DNA from: HXMU1420-13 sp024742815
GTDB taxonomy: Bacteria > Bacteroidota > Rhodothermia > Balneolales > Balneolaceae
Direction of reading: 5' to 3'
Assembly: GCA_024742815.1 (NCBI GenBank)
Contig: JANSXX010000004.1
Coordinates: 124,001 to 188,000, forward strand
Length of the DNA: 64,000 bases
The position numbers and the translations under genes were made by a program. Below the pieces are notes generated by a model, which did no database searches, was not told where the DNA came from, and saw only the letters and a program-made list of their open reading frames with translations. Of this stretch, positions 48,847 to 57,689 are shown one piece after another (positions within the stretch are counted from its first letter, which is position 1; every line of letters begins with the position of its first letter).

Positions 48847-51800
48847 CTAGAGCTTCATTGCTTCTTCTACCAGTTTTTGTTGCTCAGCATCGTGCATGGC
48901 TTTTTGTCCTGCAGCAGGAGATGCTGAGGCTTGTCGGCCTGCATAAATCAAGCGTTGGCCATCATCGAATTCTTCCATAAATCGAGTGGCAACAAATGTC
49001 CAGGCACCCATATTCTTTGGTTCTTCCTGGCACCACACGATTTCTTTTACATTCGGCATCGAAGCTAGGTATTGCTTCACGTCTTTATCCGGGAACGGAT
49101 AGATTTGTTCTAGTCGTGCAATAGCAACCTTATCGATTTCATTTTCCTGCTGATATTTCAACAAATCGTAATAAACCTTACCCGAACAGATAACCAGCCT
49201 TTCAAGCTTTTCGGTATCTACATTGGTTTCATCTTTAATAAATGGTTGAAATCTACCTTCACCAAGATCTTCTGCTTTTGAGGTAGCCATCGGGTGGCGC
49301 AGTAAGCTTTTTGGCGACATTAACACAGTAGGTTTGAATTTCTCCATCAATGTTTGCTTGCGAAGCATATGGAAATACTGAGCCGGTGTAGTCAGGTTCA
49401 TCACATACATGTTATCTTCGGCACAAAGCTGCAAAAATCGCTCTAGTCGTGCAGAAGAATGCTCAGGACCTTGACCTTCATAACCGTGGGGAAGGTTCAA
49501 TACCATGGAACAGGTTTGTCCCCATTTAGCCTCACTGGAAGCAAGGAATTGATCGATAATAATTTGAGCACCGTTGGCAAAATCACCAAACTGTGCTTCC
49601 CAAATCACCAGAGCTTCTTTTTTTGTGGCCGAATACCCAAACTCAAAACCGAGAGCAGCATATTCACTCAATAAACTATTATGAATATGAAACTGAGCCT
49701 GATCTTCGCTCAAGTTATTTAGAGGAGTAAAGGTTTGATTGGTTTCGGTTCCATGTAACACTGCATGGCGATGAGCAAAGGTTCCACGCTCGACATCTTG
49801 TCCGGTAATACGGACCGTTCTTCCGGCCTTTAGCAATGTTCCGAAAGCAAGTGCTTCTGCAAATCCCCAATCAATTTTCTTCTCGTTGTTCTGAACAATT
49901 TCAGCACGTTTAGCTAACTGACGAAGTAACTTCGGGTTTGCATCAAAATCTTTTGGAACCGTATTTATTTTAACGGCAATCTCTTTTAAGTCATCGATAG
50001 TTGTTGTTGTATCAGGTTGTTGACTCCAGTCTTCCTGATCCATTTCAACTCGATCGAAGAAGGCATCTTCTTCTTTTAAACTCGGTGCTTTTTTAGCGTC
50101 TTCGAATGCACCTTGTAACAACTCATCAAATTCATCAAAAATCTGCTGTGTTTCTTCTTCGGTTAGCTCACCGGCTTTAACCAACGAATTTGTGTACAGA
50201 TCGCGCACGGTTTGGTGATCGTTGATCTCCTTGTACATGCCCGGTTGTGTAAATGCTGGTTCATCGCCTTCATTATGGCCATGTTTACGGTAACCGATTA
50301 GGTCGATGATAACATCCTTACCAAATTTTTGTCGGTATGCTAAGGCCATCTGAATAGCATGAACAGCTGCTTCAGGGCGATCTCCGTTCACGTGGAAAAT
50401 CGGTGCCAGTACTGTTTTTGCAAGATCAGAAGCGTATTCAGTGGATCGACCATCTTCTGGCAGGGTAGTAAAACCAATCTGATTGTTAATTATGATGTGC
50501 ACTGTACCGCCGGTTCTGTATCCATCCAATTGCGATAAGTTCAAGGTTTCGGCAACAACTCCTTGTCCGGCAAAAGCTGCATCACCATGCATTAACACCG
50601 GTAAGATTCGCTTTTCTGCATCTTCTTTTTCGTGATGATCGATTACAGCACGTGCAGCTCCTTCAACAACCGGATTTACTGCCTCCAGGTGACTCGGATT
50701 CGGAAGTAACTCAATATCTACTTCTGCACCATTTTTTGATTTATGCTTTCCACGTGCGCCTAAGTGATATTTTACATCGCCACTACCTTGAATTGTGTCA
50801 GGATCAACGTTGCCTTCAAACTCGGCAAATACTCGGTGGTAAGGCTTATTCATAATATTTACGAGGATGTTCAAACGGCCACGATGTGCCATCCCCATAA
50901 ATACTTTTTCAATTTCTGCTTGTCCGGCTTTCTCCAACATAAAGTGGATCATTGGAATCAGCGTGTCGTTACCCTCGAGTGAAAACCGTTTGTGACCAAT
51001 GTATTTTTTGTGCAAAAACTCTTCAAACGCCATGGCTTGGTTAAGTTTATGCAAAATCTCTTTTTTATCTTCTTTGGTTAAATCCGGTTCGTTCCCGGTT
51101 GACTCCATATTTTCGCGCAGCCAACGGCGTTCCTCCATATCCAGCAAGTGCATATATTCTGCACCGATATGTTCGCAGTAAGTATCACGTAACTTTCTGA
51201 TAATTTCGCGCAAGGTTGCACGTCCTGAAGGGAATAGTTTGCCACAGAAAAACTCACGATCCAAATCCCAAAGCGATAAGCCATAATACTCAAGATCTAG
51301 TTCAGGATTATGTCCCGGTTTTTTCTCAAGTGGATCCAAATTAGCCAAAACATGCCCACGCATGCGATACATGTTGATCAAACGCCAAACGCCAACGGTA
51401 CGTCGGTCTTCCATATCTGATTTGGAAGCTCCGCCAAACATTCCTTCAAATTTATCTTCGCCGTAAGGGATAGGTTCGTATGGAATTTCAAGGTCGGTGA
51501 AAATGCCGGTCCAGAAATCTGATTGTCCGGTTAGCAATTGATTCACTTTTTGTAGAAAAGCACCAGACTCAGCACCCTGAATAATTCGGTGATCATAAGT
51601 ACAGGTCATGGTCATCACTTTACTGATTCCCAAATGGTTAAGTGCCTGCTGCGACATCGCCTGATATTCTGCCGGATAATCAATAGCACCGGTGGCAATG
51701 ATAGCGCCTTGTTTTTGCATCAATCGTGGAACTGAAGAAACGGTTCCTAACGTACCCGGATTGGTAATACTGATAGTGGTGCCTTGGAAATCATCCAAGC

Positions 51801-52482
51801 CAAGTTTTCCATTTCGGGCTTTATCCACCAAATCGGCAAACGCATATAAGAACTCTTTAAAGTTCATATTGTCAACGCCCTTGATGTTCGGTACCACAAG
51901 ATTTCTACTGCCGTCTTTGTTGGGTAAGTCAACAGCTACGCCCAAATTCACTTGCTCAGGTACCGCACGGAAGTGATCTTTTCCGTCGAAGTAGTAAGAA
52001 TGATTGATGGTTGGAAACTCTTTAAGAGCTTGAATAACCGCCCAGCAAATAAAATGGGTAAACGAAGCTTTGGGTTCGTTTCGATTAACCAAGTGCCTGT
52101 TTATGATGGTACGATCTTCGATCATCATTTTAACCGGGAGCACACGCAATGAAGTAGCTGTGGGCACTTCTAGACTCTCGTCCATGTTCTCCACAATTTT
52201 AGAAGCAACGCCTTTGATCTTTTGCAGATCTGCGTTTTTCGGAGGATCCTGAATTACTTTGCCTTTCGCAGGCATTACAACAGGATCTGCCGCTTCACTT
52301 CCATTAGATGAAGGCTGTGGAGTAGTTTTTGGAGCTGATTTTTCGGTGGTACTAGTTCCGGTTAGTTCATCGAAGTAGTTTTGCCAGTGCGCAGGCACCG
52401 AATCTGGTTCGGATTTATACTGTTCGAATAATTCTTCTACTAGTGCTGAGTTTGGCCCAAACAGGGCTTCAAGTGATTTCAA
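48847..52482 (-). CDS. kgd: Fused 2-oxoglutarate dehydrogenase E1/E2 (Kgd/OdhA type)
   Basis: A 1211-residue enzyme of the tricarboxylic acid cycle. The N-terminal 42 residues match the OGDH E1 N-terminal motif (GPNSALVEELFEQYKS). A Ser/Pro-rich linker and an E2 succinyltransferase core (about 85-320) with DHRIIQG (His298) follow, then the TPP-dependent E1 dehydrogenase (about 360-1211). There is no lipoyl domain, as in actinobacterial OdhA/Kgd, which borrows it from pyruvate dehydrogenase E2. The start is a TTG at 52480-52482 behind a good Shine-Dalgarno (GAGGA); an in-frame stop lies five codons upstream and no ATG is available. A palindrome AGGATATATCCT (52483-52494) covers the ribosome site. 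Confidence 0.93.
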   Translation of the reverse strand: MKSLEALFGPNSALVEELFEQYKSEPDSVPAHWQNYFDELTGTSTTEKSAPKTTPQPSSNGSEAADPVVMPAKGKVIQDPPKNADLQKIKGVASKIVENMDESLEVPTATSLRVLPVKMMIEDRTIINRHLVNRNEPKASFTHFICWAVIQALKEFPTINHSYYFDGKDHFRAVPEQVNLGVAVDLPNKDGSRNLVVPNIKGVDNMNFKEFLYAFADLVDKARNGKLGLDDFQGTTISITNPGTLGTVSSVPRLMQKQGAIIATGAIDYPAEYQAMSQQALNHLGISKVMTMTCTYDHRIIQGAESGAFLQKVNQLLTGQSDFWTGIFTDLEIPYEPIPYGEDKFEGMFGGASKSDMEDRRTVGVWRLINMYRMRGHVLANLDPLEKKPGHNPELDLEYYGLSLWDLDREFFCGKLFPSGRATLREIIRKLRDTYCEHIGAEYMHLLDMEERRWLRENMESTGNEPDLTKEDKKEILHKLNQAMAFEEFLHKKYIGHKRFSLEGNDTLIPMIHFMLEKAGQAEIEKVFMGMAHRGRLNILVNIMNKPYHRVFAEFEGNVDPDTIQGSGDVKYHLGARGKHKSKNGAEVDIELLPNPSHLEAVNPVVEGAARAVIDHHEKEDAEKRILPVLMHGDAAFAGQGVVAETLNLSQLDGYRTGGTVHIIINNQIGFTTLPEDGRSTEYASDLAKTVLAPIFHVNGDRPEAAVHAIQMALAYRQKFGKDVIIDLIGYRKHGHNEGDEPAFTQPGMYKEINDHQTVRDLYTNSLVKAGELTEEETQQIFDEFDELLQGAFEDAKKAPSLKEEDAFFDRVEMDQEDWSQQPDTTTTIDDLKEIAVKINTVPKDFDANPKLLRQLAKRAEIVQNNEKKIDWGFAEALAFGTLLKAGRTVRITGQDVERGTFAHRHAVLHGTETNQTFTPLNNLSEDQAQFHIHNSLLSEYAALGFEFGYSATKKEALVIWEAQFGDFANGAQIIIDQFLASSEAKWGQTCSMVLNLPHGYEGQGPEHSSARLERFLQLCAEDNMYVMNLTTPAQYFHMLRKQTLMEKFKPTVLMSPKSLLRHPMATSKAEDLGEGRFQPFIKDETNVDTEKLERLVICSGKVYYDLLKYQQENEIDKVAIARLEQIYPFPDKDVKQYLASMPNVKEIVWCQEEPKNMGAWTFVATRFMEEFDDGQRLIYAGRQASASPAAGQKAMHDAEQQKLVEEAMKL

Positions 52483-52785
52483 AGGATATATCCTCTAGTG
52501 CGTGTTAATCTGTACTTAGCGTTGTTAAACAAATGCATTTATCGGCTAGATAGTTTCGCTTCCTAACCTTGGATGGAAGCGATTTTTAAGTTAAGCAGTT
52601 CACTATTAAAATTCGAATGAATAGAAGACGATTCTAATCTTGATGTTGACAAAAAAATCTGCTCTGCAAATATGATGTGTAATCAATAGATATGTAGTGT
52701 TTGGCACAAGAGTAAATGAAAAGTGTGTGAGATGTGATCAAAATGTATCAAAAAAGCGCTTGCATATAATTCGAAATTCGCATTA

Positions 52786-52801
52786 TTTGAAAAGTATCAA
52801 A
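52786..52801. promoter_or_regulatory. Predicted operator 1 for the GbsR/MarR regulator
   Basis: TTTGAAAAGTATCAAA, a near-palindrome 14 bp before the regulator ATG. A second copy lies before the next gene. The rest of this 333-bp spacer has only a further TATCAAA half-site (52746-52752). Confidence 0.6.
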
Positions 52802-52815
52802 CAATCAAAACAAAA

Positions 52816-53316
52816 ATGAACAAAGAGCAAATAATTCAACAACTGATCAATTCCTATTCGGATGCTTACCAGAATTTGGGATACAGTTCATTAATGGGGA
52901 AGATTGTTGCGCTACTTTTGTCGGAGCCTGAGCCTGTGTCGTTGGATGAGATTTCCGAAAGTTTATCGATGAGTAAAGGGCCGGTTAGTCAGATTTGCAG
53001 AAAACTGAAAGAACATCGACTCATCGAAAAAGTTTGGATACCGGGAGAACGGAAAGATTACTACAAAGCTGCAGACGACATTTTTGGGCAAGCGTTCAGT
53101 AATTACGCCCATTCAATGAAAAGGAATTTAGCTATTGCAGAACAGTGCATGAATGAGCTTGAAAAGCTGTCGGATCAAGATGAACAAACCGATCATTTAG
53201 AGGCTAGAATGCGAGAAATGGCAAATTTTTATAAAGCTATGGATCAGCACAACAAAGAATTTATTGAAGAATGGAGAAAAAATATTAAACCGGAAATAGT
53301 CGATGTAGTGAACTAA
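52816..53316 (+). CDS. GbsR/MarR-family transcriptional regulator
   Basis: A 166-residue winged-helix regulator of the GbsR subgroup. The recognition segment is SLDEISESLSMSKGPVSQICRKLKEHRLIEKVWIPGERKDYYKA. The C-terminal 65 residues form a helical dimerisation and coiled-coil region. It heads the operon that runs to 62326, with a similar 16-bp near-palindrome before it and before the next gene; autorepression and control of the operon by its ligand is the likely scheme. Confidence 0.9.
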   Translation: MNKEQIIQQLINSYSDAYQNLGYSSLMGKIVALLLSEPEPVSLDEISESLSMSKGPVSQICRKLKEHRLIEKVWIPGERKDYYKAADDIFGQAFSNYAHSMKRNLAIAEQCMNELEKLSDQDEQTDHLEARMREMANFYKAMDQHNKEFIEEWRKNIKPEIVDVVN

Positions 53317-53347
53317 TTCATCAGGCTAAAAAATTTTAAATCGAACA

Positions 53348-53363
53348 TTTGAAAAATTTCAAA
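53348..53363. promoter_or_regulatory. Predicted operator 2 for the GbsR/MarR regulator
   Basis: TTTGAAAAATTTCAAA is a perfect 7-bp inverted repeat with AA centre, 17 bp before the SDR ATG. It differs from the site at 52786-52801 at two positions. Confidence 0.6.
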
Positions 53364-53380
53364 CATAAAAAATATTAACA

Positions 53381-54115
53381 ATGGATCAACAAGTTGTATT
53401 AGTAACAGGTGGAGCAGCAGGAATAGGAGAGGCAACCGTACGAGCATTTCTCGAAGAAAAAGCTATTGTTTGCATTTGGGATGTGAATGAAGAAAAAGGG
53501 AGAGAGCTAACGGAAGAATTAACGGCTCAAGGGCATCAAGTACATTTTGCTAATGTTGATGTGACAAGCCTTGAAAAGGTAGAAAACGCCGTTGCCCAAA
53601 TTGTAAAGGATGTCGGATCCATTGATGTACTCATAAACAATGCCGGAATTACTATGGATCGTAGCTTCTTAAAAATGGACGCTGCTACCTGGCAAAAAGT
53701 AATCGATGTAAACTTAACCGGTGTATTTAACTGTGCAAAAGCGGTAGCTCCAATCATGGTTGAAGGCGGTAAAGGAGTGATTTTAAATGCAAGCTCTGTG
53801 GTTGGTTTATATGGCAATTTCGGTCAAACGAATTATGTAGCTACAAAAGCGGGCGTTATTGGAATGACCAAAACACTAGCGCGAGAATTGGGAAGAAAGG
53901 GAATTAGAGTGAATGCAATTGCACCGGGATTTATAGCCACGGAAATGGTTCAAAAAATGCCTGAAAAAGTGATTGAAGGAATGGTTGCCAAAACTCCAAT
54001 CGGAAGAATGGGCTCTCCGGAAGATATTGCAAATGCGTACGTATTCCTGGCATCTGATAAAGCAAGTTTTATCACAGGAACTGTGCTCAGTGTGGATGGG
54101 GGCGTTATTTCATGA
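53381..54115 (+). CDS. FabG-like 3-oxoacyl reductase (SDR)
   Basis: A 244-residue classical SDR with intact motifs: TGGAAGIGEA for NADP, NNAG, catalytic Ser in NASSVVGLYG and NYVATK (Tyr and Lys). It reduces a 3-oxoacyl thioester or a comparable ketone. First metabolic gene of the operon behind its own operator. Its stop overlaps the ATG of the KAS III-like gene (ATGA). Confidence 0.9.
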   Translation: MDQQVVLVTGGAAGIGEATVRAFLEEKAIVCIWDVNEEKGRELTEELTAQGHQVHFANVDVTSLEKVENAVAQIVKDVGSIDVLINNAGITMDRSFLKMDAATWQKVIDVNLTGVFNCAKAVAPIMVEGGKGVILNASSVVGLYGNFGQTNYVATKAGVIGMTKTLARELGRKGIRVNAIAPGFIATEMVQKMPEKVIEGMVAKTPIGRMGSPEDIANAYVFLASDKASFITGTVLSVDGGVIS

Positions 54116-55101
54116 GAAGTGCGCGAATAATAGCAAGCGGAATGGCAGTGCCGGATCGGGTGGTACCAAACAGCTGGTTTAACCAACAGTTGGGTGAAGA
54201 TGTAGACACCTGGTTACAGCAAAACCTGACCATCAAAGAACGTAGGTGGATGACCGAAGGGGAGGCGATGAGTGATTTTTGTATCGAAGCAGCGGAAAAA
54301 GCTCTTGATATGGCCTCCCTATCACCTTCAGAAATTGATTTACTGGTGATTTCGACCGATACACCGGATTTTATTTCACCTTCCACGGCATCGGTAGTTT
54401 GCCATAAAATGGGATTGGTAAATGCAGCCAGTTTCGACATAAATACTGCTTGTGCCGGTTTCGTAGTTGCCAGTGAAACAGCAGCGAATTTCATCAAATC
54501 TGATCCAAGGTATAAAAAAGCGCTGGTCATTGGTGGCTATGGTATGAGCAGATACCTAAATCTGGATGATAAAAAAACGGTAACCCTGTTTGCTGATGGA
54601 GCAGCAGCAGCCATACTTACAGAAACGGATGAAGAACAGCCTTTTCACCTTGCAAGTGATATGCGCACCCGAGGCGAGTTTTACGACTATATGGGCATTT
54701 ATCATGGTGGAAACGCACATCCAACCACGCAAGAAAGTATAGAGGATGGAAATCAGAAACTCGTATTTGCAAAGAAATTCCCAAAAGAACTCAACCCGAT
54801 TATGTGGACAGAAATGATTCAAGCCGTGGCAGATCGAGGTGGTTTTAAAGTGAGCGATATCAAAAAAGCATTTATGACTCAGATCAACATCAATCAGATC
54901 TGGGAAACCATGGACAATCTTAAGCTGCCCAGAGAAACCGCTCCAGCTATTATGCAAAACTATGGCTACACCGGCTCTGCGGCAATTGGTATGGCTTTAG
55001 ATATCACGGTTCGTCGTGGAGAATTAAAAAAAGGAGACATATTTGTAATGATGGGATCTGGTGGGGGATTAACCTTCGCCTGTAACGCATTTAAATGGTA
55101 G
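54112..55101 (+). CDS. KAS III (FabH)-like condensing enzyme with altered active site
   Basis: A 329-residue thiolase-fold protein. The nucleophile is conserved (NTACAGF, Cys114), as are GGGL(T)FAC-type C-terminal glycines. The other two catalytic residues of FabH are replaced: the His of PHQAN aligns with Thr256 in MTQIN, and the Asn of HGNTSAA aligns with Tyr286 in YGYTGSA. Decarboxylative condensation should therefore be impaired, pointing to acyl transfer, another condensation or a thioester-holding role. It is coupled to the SDR gene upstream. Confidence 0.88.
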   Translation: MRSARIIASGMAVPDRVVPNSWFNQQLGEDVDTWLQQNLTIKERRWMTEGEAMSDFCIEAAEKALDMASLSPSEIDLLVISTDTPDFISPSTASVVCHKMGLVNAASFDINTACAGFVVASETAANFIKSDPRYKKALVIGGYGMSRYLNLDDKKTVTLFADGAAAAILTETDEEQPFHLASDMRTRGEFYDYMGIYHGGNAHPTTQESIEDGNQKLVFAKKFPKELNPIMWTEMIQAVADRGGFKVSDIKKAFMTQININQIWETMDNLKLPRETAPAIMQNYGYTGSAAIGMALDITVRRGELKKGDIFVMMGSGGGLTFACNAFKW

Positions 55102-55110
55102 CCAAATATT

Positions 55111-56631
55111 ATGAATCTCGCTTCTGAACATATGATAATTGCCGGCTGGATTTTAATTCTAGCCTATGCGGTGGTGTTAATTTCCATCGTAATTAGAGGA
55201 GCGCGTAAAACGAAAAGTATTGATGATTACGCAGTAGGAAGCGTGATTTTTTCTCCTTATGCGGTTGGATTATCACTGGCGGCTTCCATCACGAGTGCAG
55301 CGACCTTTATTATAAATCCAGGTTTTGTTGCATTATATGGCATTAGCGGTGTGCTGAGCATGGCCATTGCCTTACCAATTGCGGCCATTATCTCGTTGGT
55401 AATTTTGACAAAAGGGTTCAGAAAACAGGGTCAATCCGTTAAAGCATTAACCTTAGCCCAATGGGTGCAAAGCCGCTACGATAGTAAGTCGTACGGACTT
55501 TTCTTTGCCTTTCTATCAATGCTTTTGCTCACATTTATTGTATTGATTTGTGTGGGATTGACCAAAGTTATTTCAAGTACACTTGCGGTACCTGAATTCT
55601 ACGCGTTGCTGGGAATTGTAATTTTCGTGTTTGGATACATGATGTACGGCGGAGCAAATTCGATGGTGTATACCAACACAATTCAAGCTGTGCTTATGTT
55701 GATAGTGGCTTTCATCTTGTTAGGATCGGGCTACGAGCATTTTCGGGAAGGTGTTTTTGGGTTTATGGAAAAGCTTGAATCTATTGACCCAAAACTAATC
55801 CAATCCACAAACGATCAAAGCTTTTTGTTTCGTGATTTTTACGAAATTTTCGTGGCACAGATCATTGTAGGAGTGGCAATTATTTGTCAGCCGCACATTC
55901 TCACTAAATCGTTGCTACTGAAAAACGATAAAGATGTAAACACATACTTGTGGGTGGGTGGCTCGGTACAAATGTTGTTTTTCCTAGTAGTAATTACCGG
56001 ATTATATATTCGCATTGCCTTTCCTGATTTACAAGCAGCCGGAGAAGCGATCCCAATGGATGGATTGGTTTCTGCGTATGTGGTAAGTGAGTTTCCAGTT
56101 TTCGTTGGTCTACTTTTGGTAATGGGTTTGTTATCAGCAGGATTGTCTACTCTGGAGGGGTTGATTCAATCTTTATCAACCACCATTACTCAGGACATTC
56201 TCAAACCTTTAGCACCCCGACTATTTGAAAAAGACGCCAATCGGCAAATTTTCATCAACAAAATGGTAATTGTTGCACTTGCCATAGCAACGATTTTTGT
56301 GAGTTGGGATCAATTGATAAACCCGAAACTTAGTGTGGGAATTTTTGCTCAAAATGGAGTTTATGCATACTTCTCTGCTGCATTTATTCCCATTTTACTT
56401 GGTACCTTTCATCCAAAAGTCACATTGAAAGCGGTATTTACAGCTTCAGTTACCGCGGTAGTTATTCACTTTTCGATGTATTACTTACAGTTACCGGTGC
56501 CTTTTACCGAAGCAACCGGAGAAAATCCCGGTGTGGCTGCATCCACAGCAATTCTAGTCTCCATTATTGTGGCATTTTTGGTGATGCATTTCGATCGATC
56601 TGAACATCCAGAAAATGAGCAGGACTCATGA
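55111..56631 (+). CDS. Sodium:solute symporter (SSS family)
   Basis: A 506-residue polytopic inner-membrane protein with about 13 hydrophobic spans. AASITSAATFIINPGFVALYGISG near the N-terminus and LVMGLLSAGLSTLEGLIQSLSTT later are SSS signatures. It imports a small organic solute together with Na+. Its stop is overlapped by the ATG of the hydrolase gene (ATGA), and the gene order suggests its substrate is the acid or ester handled by the surrounding enzymes. Confidence 0.9.
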   Translation: MNLASEHMIIAGWILILAYAVVLISIVIRGARKTKSIDDYAVGSVIFSPYAVGLSLAASITSAATFIINPGFVALYGISGVLSMAIALPIAAIISLVILTKGFRKQGQSVKALTLAQWVQSRYDSKSYGLFFAFLSMLLLTFIVLICVGLTKVISSTLAVPEFYALLGIVIFVFGYMMYGGANSMVYTNTIQAVLMLIVAFILLGSGYEHFREGVFGFMEKLESIDPKLIQSTNDQSFLFRDFYEIFVAQIIVGVAIICQPHILTKSLLLKNDKDVNTYLWVGGSVQMLFFLVVITGLYIRIAFPDLQAAGEAIPMDGLVSAYVVSEFPVFVGLLLVMGLLSAGLSTLEGLIQSLSTTITQDILKPLAPRLFEKDANRQIFINKMVIVALAIATIFVSWDQLINPKLSVGIFAQNGVYAYFSAAFIPILLGTFHPKVTLKAVFTASVTAVVIHFSMYYLQLPVPFTEATGENPGVAASTAILVSIIVAFLVMHFDRSEHPENEQDS

Positions 56632-57689
56632 TCGACTCAAAAATCATACAAACTTCGCGAATTGCGCTTCAAGTGCTTTCAAAATCAGGGGATTCGGATC
56701 AAATTCCTGTGCTGTTCATTCATGGTAATGGATCATCATCGGTTTTCTGGCGGGATATCATGAATCGTTTACCGGAAGATATTCCGGCAATCGCCCCTGA
56801 TCTTCGTGGATATGGCGATACGGAAGACAAGCTCATAGATGCAACTAGAGGCTTCAAAGATTTTGCGGATGATTTACAGGCATTACTCCTGAAACTAGGC
56901 ATAAATAAAGTTCACGCGGTTAGCCACAGTATGGGTGGAGGAGTTGTTTATGAACTTATGGCGCATGCTGCCAATAAACTTGAATCAGTTACGCTCATAA
57001 ATCCCATTTCTCCCTATGGTTACGGTGGTACTAAAGATGTAGATGGAACCCCTGTGTGGTCTGATTTTGCCGGCAGCGGAGCCGGTGTTGCTAATAAAGA
57101 ATTTGCTGAACGTATCGAAGTGCAAGATCGAAGTTCAAAAGAACCGCTTACTAGTCCACGCGAAATAATGAATACCTATTATTGGAAAAGCTTAGCAGAT
57201 ACCGATCAAACCGAGGACTTGCTATCAGGGCTCTTAAAGCAGAAAATAGGTCAGGATAAATATCCCGGTGATATTGAAACCTCAGAAAACTGGCCCTTTG
57301 TTGCTCCCGGAAAATTCGGTCCTGTAAACGCTGCTTCCCCAAAATATAATCAAACGTTAGCGGATAGATTGTTAGATGCGGATGAGAAAGTCAAAGTGCT
57401 TTGGATTCGTGGAGCTGATGATCCCATAGTTTCAAATACTTCACAGTTTGATGTGAACTATCTGGGATTGACGGGAAAAATTCCGGGGTACCCCGGAGTG
57501 GAAAAGTGTCCGCCCCAACCCATGATCGAGCAGACACGACATGTTCTTGAGCAATATGCGACGCATGAATATCCCCTTCATGAAATCGTAATGGAAAATG
57601 TAGGGCATTCACCGTTTTTGGAAAAACCTGATGAATTTATGAACCATTTAACCCGATTTGCAGGATGGTTAGAACTGAAGAATTCTTAG
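56628..57689 (+). CDS. Alpha/beta hydrolase (cytoplasmic)
   Basis: A 353-residue hydrolase without signal peptide. Oxyanion HGNGSS, nucleophile elbow SHSMGG (Ser101), acid in RGADDPIV and His327 in VGHSPFLEKPDEF make a complete triad. It should cleave an ester or thioester or an activated C-C bond. It overlaps the following ligase gene by 25 bp. An insertion around residues 145-220 forms the lid that sets specificity. Confidence 0.9.
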   Translation: MIDSKIIQTSRIALQVLSKSGDSDQIPVLFIHGNGSSSVFWRDIMNRLPEDIPAIAPDLRGYGDTEDKLIDATRGFKDFADDLQALLLKLGINKVHAVSHSMGGGVVYELMAHAANKLESVTLINPISPYGYGGTKDVDGTPVWSDFAGSGAGVANKEFAERIEVQDRSSKEPLTSPREIMNTYYWKSLADTDQTEDLLSGLLKQKIGQDKYPGDIETSENWPFVAPGKFGPVNAASPKYNQTLADRLLDADEKVKVLWIRGADDPIVSNTSQFDVNYLGLTGKIPGYPGVEKCPPQPMIEQTRHVLEQYATHEYPLHEIVMENVGHSPFLEKPDEFMNHLTRFAGWLELKNS

